Positions 26,701 to 35,680 are shown, numbered from the stretch's first letter. The stretch: DNA of 64,000 nucleotides from Fuscovulum sp. (GCA_035192965.1 CP136571.1:4087666-4151665), one strand, 5' to 3'. Program-made: numbers and translations. Notes: generated by a model not told the origin, from the sequence alone.

Positions 26701-27336
26701 TCAGCCCCCAGTCCCGGTCTGGTTAGTCCCGGCCTGGTTAGCACCAGTCTGGTTGGCGCGCACCACCGCCTCGCCCGCATTGGCCCGCCGCAAGGCCGCC
26801 AGCGCCGCCTCTACCAGCGCCCGCCCCTTGGCGGCAGGCAATGGCGCGTCTTCCGAAGGCCCTGCCGCCGTCACCGTTACCAACCGCCCCCGCAGCCCGG
26901 CAATTCCGCGCCAGTATTCGCCCGCCACCCGGTCGCGCACCTGCACCAGAAAGGCCCCATCAACCCCGGTCGCCGAAATCACCTGCACATCCCCGGCGCG
27001 CCCCGACCGGCTCAACGCCGCCCGCCCCGCCTCTGATGTGAAATAGGCCGCCAACGCCTCGCCGCCCCCGGCCATCGCCCCGGCCGATCCCGCCTGACCC
27101 ACAGTCAGCGTCAGCACCGCAGGCTCCGCTGTCCCGGCCGCCGAACAGCGGCCCATGATCACCACGGCACTGTCGGCCTGACGTTGCCCCGCCCCCGGCG
27201 CGATGCAATAGCCCGCCGGGGCTGCCGCCACCACCGCGCCGTCCAACAGCGCCACCTGCCGTATCCCTGCGCCTTGCGTCGCCACACATCCGGCCAGCAC
27301 CAGAACACCGATCAACCCCAAACTCTTCACACCCAT
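26701..27336 (-). CDS. Putative lipoprotein
   Basis: About 211 residues with a lipoprotein signal (MGVKSLGLIGVLVLAGC, lipobox LAGC at Cys 17) and a beta-rich body (AVVIMGRCSA, TLTVGQAGS, DVQVISATGVDGAFLVQVRDR). A low-complexity Asn/Gln/Thr/Gly tail (ANQTGANQAGTNQTGTGG) ends it. AAGGGG abuts the ATG at 27336 but lies 6 bases before the GTG two codons on, so initiation may be at 27330. The frame open further upstream is Arg/Gly-rich and not coding. It is divergent from the M23 peptidase. Family not recognised. Confidence 0.72.
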   Translation of the reverse strand: MGVKSLGLIGVLVLAGCVATQGAGIRQVALLDGAVVAAAPAGYCIAPGAGQRQADSAVVIMGRCSAAGTAEPAVLTLTVGQAGSAGAMAGGGEALAAYFTSEAGRAALSRSGRAGDVQVISATGVDGAFLVQVRDRVAGEYWRGIAGLRGRLVTVTAAGPSEDAPLPAAKGRALVEAALAALRRANAGEAVVRANQTGANQAGTNQTGTGG

Positions 27337-27521
27337 CCCCTTGCGCCAGACCAACTCTTCCCGGTTGCATAGCGCCCCCACCCGCCACCGTCCACCGCCC
27401 CGCCCCCCAAAGGCGCAACGCCGCCCACGCACGCGCCCCAAGCTCCCCCAAGCTACCATTGCATCCGCCCCGCCAAACCGCTTCACTCCACGCAAAGCCA
27501 AACCCGAACCACAGGCCCCGC

Positions 27522-28421
27522 ATGACCCGTCTTTCCGACCTCGCCGCCCGCCTGAACGGGCAGGCCGATCTCTACACCGCCCTGCGTCAGGCCCTCGCTC
27601 CAAGCGACCACGCACCCGATATTCCCGCCCTCATCGCCGCCACAGATGCCCCGACCCGCGCCCGGCTGGAAAGCGTCGATGCCGGTCTTCTCGCCGCCAT
27701 CGCGCGCAAGGCCACAACGGGCACGGCCACGCCCGGCGCCGCCACCCTGCGCGACACCCTCGCCGCCACCCCGGCCCATCCCCTGTTTCTGCCCGATCCG
27801 GCCACAGGCGCCACTATGGCCCTGCCCACCACCGGCCAACGCCCCGACATGCCCGCCTTCTCGAACCCCGCTTTTGATCCGTGGTTCGCCGAACACCAAT
27901 CGCAGGGCATCCGCTACGGCCTCGGCCTCTACGGCGAAAACCGTACCGTCTATGCCACGCCGCAATTCGCTGATGCCGCCAGCCCGGAACGGCGCACGAT
28001 CCACCTCGGCATCGACGTCTTCGCCCCTGCTGGCACGCCCGTCTTCGCCCCGCTGCCGGGCCGGGTGAAACACCTCACCTATAACGCCGATCCGCTGGAT
28101 TACGGCCATACCCTGATCCTTGAACATGATCTCGGTGGCGCGACGGTCTACACCCTTTACGGCCACCTTGCCGCCACCCTGCCCGGCCTGCACCCAACCG
28201 GCACGGTCGAACCCGGCCAACTCATCGCCCATCTGGGCGACTGGCCGGAAAACGGCGGCTGGGCCGCCCATATCCATTTCCAGATCATCACCGATCTTCT
28301 GGCCCAAACAGGGGGCAACTTCTTTGGCGTGGGCCATGCCAGCTTGCACGATGTCTGGTCCAACATCAGCCCCGACCCCAACCTCCTGATGCGCCTTCCC
28401 TCGCACAGCTTCACGGTTTGA
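27522..28421 (+). CDS. M23-family metallopeptidase domain protein
   Basis: A 299-residue protein whose C-terminal half is a LytM/M23 domain: first metal motif in TIHLGIDVFAPAG (His and Asp), then YGHL, and the second motif in AHIHFQ (HxH). M23 enzymes cut peptidoglycan cross-bridges. The N-terminal 120 residues are helical and unrecognised, and there is no signal peptide, which is odd for a peptidoglycan hydrolase. The start at 27522 (MTRLSDLAARLNGQ) is 186 bp from the divergent lipoprotein gene. A GNAT gene follows within 6 bases. Confidence 0.82.
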   Translation: MTRLSDLAARLNGQADLYTALRQALAPSDHAPDIPALIAATDAPTRARLESVDAGLLAAIARKATTGTATPGAATLRDTLAATPAHPLFLPDPATGATMALPTTGQRPDMPAFSNPAFDPWFAEHQSQGIRYGLGLYGENRTVYATPQFADAASPERRTIHLGIDVFAPAGTPVFAPLPGRVKHLTYNADPLDYGHTLILEHDLGGATVYTLYGHLAATLPGLHPTGTVEPGQLIAHLGDWPENGGWAAHIHFQIITDLLAQTGGNFFGVGHASLHDVWSNISPDPNLLMRLPSHSFTV

Positions 28422-28426
28422 TCCCC

Positions 28427-28885
28427 ATGCCCCCGATCCAGTCACATATCCGCCCCGCCACCCCGGATGACCGCGCCCTCTGGCAGCCGCTGTTCGAAGG
28501 TTACGCCGCCTTCTACAACACCCCCCTCACCCCACAGACGCTCGATACCGTCTGGTCCTGGATCCACGATCCCACCAACCCCTTCTGGTGCGACCTCGCC
28601 CTTGATGACAGCGGCACCCCCCTCGGTTTCGTGCAATACCAACTCATGCACCGCTCCCTCGGTGGCTCCATGGTCTGCTACCTGTCAGACCTGTTCACCA
28701 CCCCCGCCGCCCGGGGCCGGGGCACCGGCCGCGCCCTGATCGACCATGTCCTCGCCTTCGCCCGCAGCCACGGCCTGCCCAATGTCCGTTGGCTCACGGC
28801 CGAAGACAACACCACCGCCCGCACGCTCTATGACAGCTACGCCCCCCGTACCCCTTTCATCCTCTACTCCCTCCCCACCACCTGA
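28427..28885 (+). CDS. GNAT-family N-acetyltransferase
   Basis: A 152-residue single-domain GNAT enzyme: IRPATPDDRALWQPLFEGY at the N-terminus, acetyl-CoA loop DLFTTPAARGRGTGRALIDHVLAFA, and NTTARTLYDSY near the end. Substrate unknown. The ATG at 28427 is used; a TTG at 28418 would overlap the M23 stop codon. Probably co-transcribed with the M23 gene. Confidence 0.88.
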   Translation: MPPIQSHIRPATPDDRALWQPLFEGYAAFYNTPLTPQTLDTVWSWIHDPTNPFWCDLALDDSGTPLGFVQYQLMHRSLGGSMVCYLSDLFTTPAARGRGTGRALIDHVLAFARSHGLPNVRWLTAEDNTTARTLYDSYAPRTPFILYSLPTT

Positions 28886-28900
28886 CCCTGTCCTTGCCGC

Positions 28901-28923
28901 TTCATCTTGGCCCAAATACCCAA
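28901..28923 (+). repeat. Dispersed 23-bp intergenic repeat, copy B
   Basis: Identical over 23 bp to the copy at 18611. It lies 15 bp after the GNAT stop and well before accD, both on the plus strand. Flanks are also C-rich with a similar preceding TTGCCGC. Confidence 0.8.
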
Positions 28924-29072
28924 ATCCACCCCTGCCACACGCACCACGCCGCAGGCTCGCCCCGGCCAAACCACGCCACCGCCACCTGCTCCCCACCGCC
29001 CGGCGATTGCATTTCCCACCCCCCCGGCATATCTGTCTGCCATCCGACGCGACCCGCAAAGGCCACGCCCGC

Positions 29073-29966
29073 ATGAACTGGATTTCCAACTACGTCCGCC
29101 CCAAGATCAACTCGCTCTTCTCGCGCCGGGAAGTGCCTGAAAATCTTTGGACGAAATGCCCCGAATGCGGGACGATGCTGTTCCACCGCGAACTCGCCGC
29201 CAACCTGAACGTCTGCACCTCCTGCGATCACCACATGGCCATCAGCCCGCGTGACCGCTTCTCCGCCCTGTTCGACGGCGGCATCTTCACCGAGGTGAAG
29301 GTCCCCGACGCCGTCACCGACCCGCTGCATTTCCGCGATCAAAAGAAATACCCAGAACGCCTCAAGGCCGCGCAAAAGGCGACCGGAGAGAAAGAGGCGA
29401 TGCTCGTCGCCGAAGGCGAAATCGCCAAGACCCCCATTGTCGCCGTCGCGCAGGATTTCTCCTTCATGGCCGGCTCCATGGGTATGTATGTGGGCAATGC
29501 CATCCTCGCCGCAGCCGAACGCGCGGTGAAACTCAAGCGCCCCCTCGTGCTGTTCTCCGCCGCAGGCGGCGCCCGCATGCAGGAAGGCATCCTGTCCCTG
29601 ATGCAGATGCCACGCACCACCGTCGCCGTGCAGATGCTACGTGAGGCGCACCTTCCCTATATCGTTGTCCTCACCCACCCCACCACGGGCGGCGTCACCG
29701 CCTCCTATGCGATGCTGGGCGATGTGCAACTGGCCGAACCCAACGCGCTGATCTGCTTTGCCGGCCCCCGCGTGATCGAACAGACCATCCGCGAAAAGCT
29801 GCCCGAAGGGTTCCAGCGCGCTGAATACCTGCTCGATCACGGGATGCTCGACCGCGTCACCCACCGCAAAGCCTTGCGTGAAGAACTGGTCACGATCATC
29901 CGCCTGCTGACCGGCCAACCCCCGGCCATCAAGGGCGAGTTGACCGCGCAGCCCGTCGAAGCCTGA
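29073..29966 (+). CDS. accD: Acetyl-CoA carboxylase carboxyltransferase subunit beta
   Basis: A 297-residue subunit of the carboxyltransferase that makes malonyl-CoA for fatty-acid synthesis. The N-terminal zinc ribbon is complete (CPECGTML ... NVCTSCDHHM, four Cys). The crotonase-like core follows, with ALVLFSAAGGARMQEGI-type segments and HPTTGGVTASYAMLGD. The ATG at 29073 gives MNWISNYVRPKINSLF, the standard N-terminus. It is followed 19 bases later by folC, the common accD-folC order. Confidence 0.97.
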   Translation: MNWISNYVRPKINSLFSRREVPENLWTKCPECGTMLFHRELAANLNVCTSCDHHMAISPRDRFSALFDGGIFTEVKVPDAVTDPLHFRDQKKYPERLKAAQKATGEKEAMLVAEGEIAKTPIVAVAQDFSFMAGSMGMYVGNAILAAAERAVKLKRPLVLFSAAGGARMQEGILSLMQMPRTTVAVQMLREAHLPYIVVLTHPTTGGVTASYAMLGDVQLAEPNALICFAGPRVIEQTIREKLPEGFQRAEYLLDHGMLDRVTHRKALREELVTIIRLLTGQPPAIKGELTAQPVEA

Positions 29967-29985
29967 TCCGCAAAGACCTGAACCC

Positions 29986-31257
29986 GTGACCGCCCTCACC
30001 TCCGACGCCCTGCTCGACCGGATGATGACCCTGCACCCCAAGGTCATCGACCTCACGCTGGACCGTGTCCACCGTCTCTTGGGTCTGCTGGGCAATCCCG
30101 AACGCGCCATCCCCCCCGCGATCCATATCGCAGGCACGAACGGCAAGGGCAGCACGCAAGCCATGATCCGCGCCGGGCTAGAACAGGCCGGGCAACGCGT
30201 CCACGCCTATACCTCTCCCCACCTCGCGCGCTTCCATGAACGCATCCGGCTGGCCGGGCAGTTGATCAGCGAACCAGCCCTCACCGCCCTGCTTGATGAA
30301 TGCGTCGCAAAGAACGGCCCGGATGAGATCACGTTTTTTGAGATCACAACCTGCGCCGCCTTCGCTGCCTTCGCCCGCACCCCGGCCGATTGGACACTTC
30401 TCGAAGTCGGCCTCGGCGGCAGGCTTGATGCCACCAACGTCATCACCCCGCGCCTGTCGATCATCACGCCCGTCTCGATGGACCATGAATCCTTCCTCGG
30501 CGACACCATCGCCAAGATCGCCGCGGAAAAGGCCGGGATCATCAAGCGCGGCATCCCCGTGATCGTCGGCCCCCAGCACCCTGACGGGCTGGAAGTGATT
30601 GAGTCCACCGCCGCCCGCCTCGGCGCGCCGATTCTGGCCTTCGGCCAACACTGGCATGTCTGGGAAGAACGCGGCCGTCTGATCTATCAGGATGAAACCG
30701 GCCTGCTTGATCTGCCCCTGCCCAACCTGCCCGGCCCCCATCAGATCCAGAACGCCGGTGCCGCCATCACCGCCCTGCGCCATCTGGGCTATGACGCCGC
30801 CGCGTGTGAGGCCGCCGTCACCCGCGCCGAATGGCCCGCCCGGATGCAGCGCCTGCGTCACGGCCCGCTGATCGACCTTGCCCCGCAGGTCGAGCTTTGG
30901 CTCGACGGCGGCCACAACCCCGCCGGGGGTGAGGCCATCGCCGCCACGCTGGCCCGCATGCCCGCCCGCCCCACGCATCTGATCTGCGGGATGCTCAACA
31001 CCAAGGACGTGACGGGCTACATGCGCCCCCTCGCGCCCCAGGTCACGCGCCTCCACGCCGTCTCCATCCCCGGCGAAAAGAACACCCTCCCGGCCGAGGC
31101 CACACGCGACGCCGCCCTGACCGCAGGCATCGACGCCACCACCGCCCCCTCGGTGGCCGAGGCCCTCACCACCATCACCGCCACCGCCCCCCAAGCCCGC
31201 GTCCTGATCTGCGGCTCCCTCTACCTCGCCGGGCACATCCTGCGCGAAAACGGCTGA
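29986..31257 (+). CDS. folC: Folylpolyglutamate synthase / dihydrofolate synthase
   Basis: A 423-residue Mur-ligase-like enzyme that adds glutamate to folates and makes dihydrofolate. The P-loop is IHIAGTNGKGS near residue 45, followed by YTSPHLARFHERI, LLEVGLGGRLDATN (metal and ATP region) and WLDGGHNPAGG in the C-terminal domain. Initiation is at GTG 29986. It forms an operon with accD and ends at a strong hairpin terminator. Confidence 0.96.
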   Translation: MTALTSDALLDRMMTLHPKVIDLTLDRVHRLLGLLGNPERAIPPAIHIAGTNGKGSTQAMIRAGLEQAGQRVHAYTSPHLARFHERIRLAGQLISEPALTALLDECVAKNGPDEITFFEITTCAAFAAFARTPADWTLLEVGLGGRLDATNVITPRLSIITPVSMDHESFLGDTIAKIAAEKAGIIKRGIPVIVGPQHPDGLEVIESTAARLGAPILAFGQHWHVWEERGRLIYQDETGLLDLPLPNLPGPHQIQNAGAAITALRHLGYDAAACEAAVTRAEWPARMQRLRHGPLIDLAPQVELWLDGGHNPAGGEAIAATLARMPARPTHLICGMLNTKDVTGYMRPLAPQVTRLHAVSIPGEKNTLPAEATRDAALTAGIDATTAPSVAEALTTITATAPQARVLICGSLYLAGHILRENG

Positions 31258-31281
31258 TCCGCCGCACCGCAAAGCCGACAA

Positions 31282-31323
31282 GGAGTGTTCCCCGAACACT
31301 CCCGATTTTTCGCAGAAAAATCG
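31282..31323 (+). terminator. Rho-independent terminator after folC
   Basis: A 9-bp perfect stem (GGAGTGTTC-CCC-GAACACTCC, 31282-31302) is followed by CGATTTTT. The T-run itself is the left arm of a second 8-bp stem (CGATTTTT-CGCAG-AAAAATCG, 31303-31323). The first hairpin with its T-run is a good intrinsic terminator for accD-folC. Confidence 0.8.
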
Positions 31324-31401
31324 CCCCTCCCCACCCCAGCCAAACTTGCGCCCCAATCCTCGACAACGCTCGCAGGACATTTCCACGCGAGCACTATTCG
31401 A

Positions 31402-32082
31402 ATGACTGCTTTTTCCCCGGTCTCATCTCAGGTCCTGACTCGCGTTGCCGTGCTGATCGACGGCGACCATATCCCGGCATCGTTCCGCACCAACATCTCT
31501 ACCGAAGCGGCGAAACTCGGCGAGGTGATATCGACGCAGCTTTTCTGCGATCTCTCGCTCCGGCCTGACTGGGCCTCAGAAACCGGGATAGACGTGACCC
31601 ATTGCAAGGGCCGCCCCGGCAAGAACAGCGCCGACATGTCACTGTGCATCGCGGCGCTCGACCTCGCCTATCGCGGGCTTGCCACCGCTTTCTTGATCGC
31701 ATCGAACGACCGGGATTTCGAACCGCTCACCCGCCACCTCCGCCGCTTGGGATGCACCGCCAACCAAGTCAAGACACTGGCACCGCCACCCACGCCCAAA
31801 CCCGTTGCACCACCGACACAGTCCGCGCCGCCCCATTCCGCCGCTCCCGTGACCGAGGATCCGGCCACGTGCACGCTACTTGCCAAGGTCCGCGCCGCTA
31901 TCAAAGGACATGGCGGCCCGGATGGCATCAAGATCGAGGCGCTCAATCCCCTGCTGCACCGTCAGGGCGTAAGAATTTCGCAGGAACCCGAAAAGAACTG
32001 GCGTGCTTGGCTACGCGCCCGCCCAGAGCATTTCCATTGCGATCCGAAGGGGCCACTGGCTCGGGTACGCCTGAAGAAGTGA
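31402..32082 (+). CDS. NYN-domain protein with C-terminal OST-HTH/LOTUS-like domain
   Basis: A 226-residue protein. Residues 10-120 are a NYN (PIN-like) domain: VAVLIDGDHIPASF with the first acidic residues, KNSADMSLCIAALDLAY in the middle, and FLIASNDRDFEPLTRHLRRLG with the last catalytic-type Asp. A Pro-rich linker (PPPTPKPVAPPTQSAPP) leads to a domain like OST-HTH/LOTUS (TLLAKVRAAIKGHGG...WRAWLRARPEHF). LabA/MARF1-like proteins of this build are thought to be RNases or RNA-binding proteins. It stands alone between the folC terminator and a convergent TetR gene. The ATG at 31402 gives MTAFSPVSSQ. Confidence 0.85.
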   Translation: MTAFSPVSSQVLTRVAVLIDGDHIPASFRTNISTEAAKLGEVISTQLFCDLSLRPDWASETGIDVTHCKGRPGKNSADMSLCIAALDLAYRGLATAFLIASNDRDFEPLTRHLRRLGCTANQVKTLAPPPTPKPVAPPTQSAPPHSAAPVTEDPATCTLLAKVRAAIKGHGGPDGIKIEALNPLLHRQGVRISQEPEKNWRAWLRARPEHFHCDPKGPLARVRLKK

Positions 32083-32091
32083 CGTCCCCCC

Positions 32092-32739
32092 TCAAACTCC
32101 ATACCGCGCCATGAACATCGCCACTGCCCCCTCCACCACTCGCGTCACCTCGCGCGGTTGGCGGGCGGCGTCGATGCCGAAAACGGCCCGGTCATGCAGA
32201 TCAGCCTTGCACAGTTGCGCAAACTGGTCAGCGGCGAGGTTCAGATCGTCGATCCGCAATTCCCCCCGCGCCACTGCCTTGGCCAGATAGATCGCCAGCC
32301 GCTCCCGGATCAGGAGCGGCCCGCTTTCATAGAACGCCGCCCCCAGCGCCGGGAACCGGTCGCTTTCGGCCACGCACATGCGAAACATCCGTTGCCCGAA
32401 ATCCGATTGCGCAAAGCCCACGATCCGCTCGCCCGCCAACCGCAGAACATCCGCCACCGGGGCCTGATCATCGATCAGCGCCTCCGCCTCATCCGCCGCG
32501 CGGCGGCATTCGGCCCGCGCAACCTCTTGAAACAGCAGCCGCTTGTCCGGGAAATAGCTGTACAGCGTCGCCTTGCTCACTCCCGCCTCGCGGGCGATGT
32601 CATCGACGGACGCGCCCTCGAACCCGTCGCGCAGGAACACTTCGCGCGCGCCTGCAAGCACCTGATCGAACTTCCGCCCCCGCCGGATCAGCCCATCACG
32701 CGCCGGTTCCACCCGGACTTGTTCGCCTGCCTCATCCAT
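32092..32739 (-). CDS. TetR-family transcriptional regulator
   Basis: A 215-residue TetR repressor: helix-turn-helix VFLRDGFEGASVDDIAREAGVSKATLYSYFPDKRLLFQEV, then a helical ligand domain resembling AcrR C-terminal types. The ATG at 32739 has AGGTGG 5 bases upstream. It lies downstream of the NlpC/P60 gene on the same strand with 57 bp between. Ligand and targets unknown. Confidence 0.92.
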   Translation of the reverse strand: MDEAGEQVRVEPARDGLIRRGRKFDQVLAGAREVFLRDGFEGASVDDIAREAGVSKATLYSYFPDKRLLFQEVARAECRRAADEAEALIDDQAPVADVLRLAGERIVGFAQSDFGQRMFRMCVAESDRFPALGAAFYESGPLLIRERLAIYLAKAVARGELRIDDLNLAADQFAQLCKADLHDRAVFGIDAARQPREVTRVVEGAVAMFMARYGV

Positions 32740-32796
32740 CCCGACCACCTTTCCCAGGCGCGGACCATAGCCCGCCGCCGCCGCCAGCGGCAAGCC

Positions 32797-33615
32797 TCAC
32801 CCCCGCTGCCGCGCCACCACTGGGCCGCCCCCCTGCGCCGCGATGCGCGCGATGGCCGCCGGTATCCCCTCATGGCGTACATCCATGCTGTGGCCATTGG
32901 CATGGATCATCCGGTCCCCATCCACCACGATCGCCACATGCCCCTTCCAGAAGATCAGGTCGCCCCGTCGCAGCACCGCGCCTTCCGCCAAAGCCACACC
33001 CAGCCCCTGCTGCATGTCGCTATCCCCAGGACAGTCCCGCCCGCAGGCCAGCCACGCCGCCTGCACCAGCCCTGAACAGTCAATCCCGTCCCGGCTGTTG
33101 CCGCCCCACAGATAGGGCGTCCCCAGAAACATCTCTGCCACCGTCACCGGGTCGTCAAACCACTCCCCATCCGGTCGCAGATGCACTGATGGCAGATATC
33201 CCCCCGCCACCCGCGCCCATTTCCCGTCATCCTCCAGCACCGCCACCCGCGCGCCAAAAGGCAGCGCCGCGCGTTCCCGCGCCTGCACCCGTGGCTCGGG
33301 GTAAAGATGCGTTCCCACCGCCGCCACCCAATGCGTCGCTGCCACCGCAGGCCCCACCGCCCCCGCCTCCAGCCACCCGCAATAGCCATCCCGGCCCATC
33401 TGCACGAACACTCCCCCGTCCCGCCGCTCCACCACCAGCAGCGCCGCGCCAAAGCTTACCTGTCGGTCCCGTGCCCCGCCCGGGCTTGCGCACAGATCGG
33501 CCAGCGGCACCGCCACCGCGCCCCGCTCCCCCGCGACAAAGACCTCTGCCGCCACCTGCCCGCGCAAACCCTCCAAAGCCACCCGCCCCGAAAAGGCCGT
33601 CAAACGCCGGTCCAT
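32797..33615 (-). CDS. NlpC/P60 cysteine peptidase with SH3-like domains
   Basis: A 272-residue protein. Residues 10-150 hold SH3-like regions (GTHLYPEPRVQARERAALPFGARVAVLE), and the C-terminal NlpC/P60 domain shows FLGTPYLWGGNSRDGIDCSGLVQ with the nucleophile Cys near 180 and GHVAIVVDGDRMIHAN with the catalytic His. Such enzymes cut gamma-D-Glu-meso-DAP peptides of peptidoglycan. No signal peptide is seen, which points to a role in muropeptide recycling in the cytoplasm. The start codon shares one base with the stop of the M17 aminopeptidase (TGATG). Confidence 0.9.
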   Translation of the reverse strand: MDRRLTAFSGRVALEGLRGQVAAEVFVAGERGAVAVPLADLCASPGGARDRQVSFGAALLVVERRDGGVFVQMGRDGYCGWLEAGAVGPAVAATHWVAAVGTHLYPEPRVQARERAALPFGARVAVLEDDGKWARVAGGYLPSVHLRPDGEWFDDPVTVAEMFLGTPYLWGGNSRDGIDCSGLVQAAWLACGRDCPGDSDMQQGLGVALAEGAVLRRGDLIFWKGHVAIVVDGDRMIHANGHSMDVRHEGIPAAIARIAAQGGGPVVARQRG

Positions 33616-35024
33616 CACAGCCCCAGCATCGCGGGCAACCCGCACAGCAGCGCCCGCGCACCCTGCCCGACCCCGCCCTTGGGCCGCCCCGGCGCTTCGC
33701 TCGGCGTGTGACCGTAAATGTCGAAATGCACATAGCGCGGGTGTTCCGCAAACCGCCGCAGGAACAGCGCCGCCGTGATCGACCCGGCAAAGCCAAACCC
33801 CGGCGCATTGTCCAGATCCGCAATCCCCGGTTCGATCACCGCCTCATAGGCATCATGGAATGGCAACCGCCAGACCGGATCAAACCCCGCCACGGCCCCG
33901 GCCTCCAACGCCGCCACAACCCCCGCGTCATCACTGTAATACGGCGCAAGGTCCGGCCCCACCGCCACCCGCGCCGCGCCGGTCAGCGTGGCCATCGACA
34001 CCAGCAGATCGCAAGGCTCCTCCCCCGCCCAGGCCAGCGCATCGCCCAGCACCAGCCGCCCTTCGGCATCGGTGTCATTCACCTCCACGGTCAATCCCTT
34101 GCGGCTGGTCAGAATATCCTTCGGCTTCAACGCATTGCCCGAAACCACATTCTCCACCGCTGGCACGATCACCCGCAGCCGAACGGGCAGGCCCAGCTCC
34201 ATGATCATCTGCGCCAGCCCCATCACCGTGGCGGCACCCCCCATATCCTTCTTCATCAGGTTCATCCCTGATGACGGCTTCAGGTTCAGCCCCCCGGTAT
34301 CGAAACACACGCCCTTGCCCACCAGCGTCAGCGCAGGCCCCGCATCCCCCCACCGCATCTCCATGATGCGCGGCACGCGCGGGCTGGCCCGCCCCACGGC
34401 ATGCACCATGGGAAAGCCCTGCTCCAGCAGGTCCTCCCCCCGCACCACCGCAACCGCCGCGCCAAACCGCGCGCCCAGCGCAGCAAAGGCCGTCTCAAGC
34501 TGCCCCGGCCCCATATCCTGCGCGGGCGTGTTGATCAGGTCGCGCGTCAGAAATTCGCCCCGCGCCATGGCGATCACCCGCGCAGCATCCACCCCGTCCG
34601 GGCAAACCAGCAGCGCCCCGGCCTCGGCCTTCGCCGCGCGATATCGGCCAAAACGATATTGCGTCAGAACCCAGCCCAGCGCCGCTTCTTCCCGCTCGGC
34701 AACACTCAAGGCTCCCTCAATCCGCCATGCACCCGCAGGCAGCCCCGCCACCGCCTTGGCCAGCCCGAACCGCATACGCCGCCGCGCCTTGGCCGTGCCA
34801 TAGCCTGCCACCGCCCCGGCCAACCCGCCCCCCGCAGCGGGCAACAGCCGCACCTCGCCCAATTCCCCCTTGAACCCGGTTGCCGCCAGCCATCCCGCCG
34901 CCTCCGGCCCCAACTGCGCCTTGATCGCCTCGATCCCGTCAGACGGCACCACGTGCAAAGGCAAGGCCACGGCGGCGGGATCGGCAAAAGCGGGCGTCAG
35001 ATAGGGCAGCACGGCATCGGTCAT
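33615..35024 (-). CDS. M17 leucyl-aminopeptidase-family protein
   Basis: A 469-residue cytoplasmic di-metal aminopeptidase. The M17 signature is VNDTDAEGRLVLGDAL (metal-binding Asp and Glu), with the upstream VGKGVCFDTGGLNLKPSSGM supplying the Lys and Asp, and KKDMGGAATVMGLA. The N-terminal domain is divergent from PepA, so I give no symbol. The ATG at 35024 starts MTDAVLPYLTP. It is translationally coupled with the NlpC/P60 gene, suggesting joint breakdown of cell-wall peptides. Confidence 0.92.
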   Translation of the reverse strand: MTDAVLPYLTPAFADPAAVALPLHVVPSDGIEAIKAQLGPEAAGWLAATGFKGELGEVRLLPAAGGGLAGAVAGYGTAKARRRMRFGLAKAVAGLPAGAWRIEGALSVAEREEAALGWVLTQYRFGRYRAAKAEAGALLVCPDGVDAARVIAMARGEFLTRDLINTPAQDMGPGQLETAFAALGARFGAAVAVVRGEDLLEQGFPMVHAVGRASPRVPRIMEMRWGDAGPALTLVGKGVCFDTGGLNLKPSSGMNLMKKDMGGAATVMGLAQMIMELGLPVRLRVIVPAVENVVSGNALKPKDILTSRKGLTVEVNDTDAEGRLVLGDALAWAGEEPCDLLVSMATLTGAARVAVGPDLAPYYSDDAGVVAALEAGAVAGFDPVWRLPFHDAYEAVIEPGIADLDNAPGFGFAGSITAALFLRRFAEHPRYVHFDIYGHTPSEAPGRPKGGVGQGARALLCGLPAMLGL

Positions 35025-35180
35025 GGCATCGGTTCCACAGGTGATTTCCCGCAGAACCCTAAGAACGCCGCCCCGCACCCGCAAGGGCAGTCACAGCCCG
35101 TCACACATATCGGGCAAAGGCACGGGGGGTCACATCGCCCGCCCCGCAGGGCAAGGCCACCACGGCGCGCAACGCCCCGC

Positions 35181-35537
35181 TCAGCGCACCAGCGACCGTT
35201 CCGCCACCCGCATCAGCCGCGCCCAGACGGCGGCAAAGGCCGTGGCGTCCCCGCGCAGCAACACCTCGCGCGCATCCTCTGCCACCTGCGCAAGGCTCAC
35301 CAGCCCAACCCCAGCCGCCATCGCCTGCATCCGCTTCAACGCCCGTGGCAGGCTGTCCAGCTCATGCCGATCCACCTGCGCGCACATCACGGTCACCGCC
35401 ATCGCCAGTTCACCCACCGCCCGGGTCACCAGTTTTGCCCCGGGATCAGGGCCCAGCCGATCAAAGATCGCCAGGATTGCCCCCTCATCCTCATCCACCC
35501 GCTCTTGCGGATGCAAGGTCACCACCCCGCTCGTCAT
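35181..35537 (-). CDS. Hypothetical helical protein, 118 aa
   Basis: No family recognised with confidence. The protein is largely alpha-helical (LVTRAVGELAMAVTVMCAQVDRHEL, LPRALKRMQAMAAGVGLVSLAQVAEDAREVLL), reminiscent of Hpt-type four-helix bundles but without the phosphorylatable HxxKG. The ATG at 35537 has GGGGGAAGTG directly upstream, so this start is preferred over a longer frame to 35573. It is divergent from the carbonic anhydrase gene. Confidence 0.65.
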   Translation of the reverse strand: MTSGVVTLHPQERVDEDEGAILAIFDRLGPDPGAKLVTRAVGELAMAVTVMCAQVDRHELDSLPRALKRMQAMAAGVGLVSLAQVAEDAREVLLRGDATAFAAVWARLMRVAERSLVR

Positions 35538-35680
35538 CACTTCCCCCACGCGTATCACACCCGGGGACAGCATGTTTCATGCCATTGAACGAAAGGTTGC
35601 CGTCCAAGGAAATAAACACTCGAATTTTCCTATACTTCATCCTACCAAGGCCGCTCGAAGCACTGCAAAAGGGATGCCCC

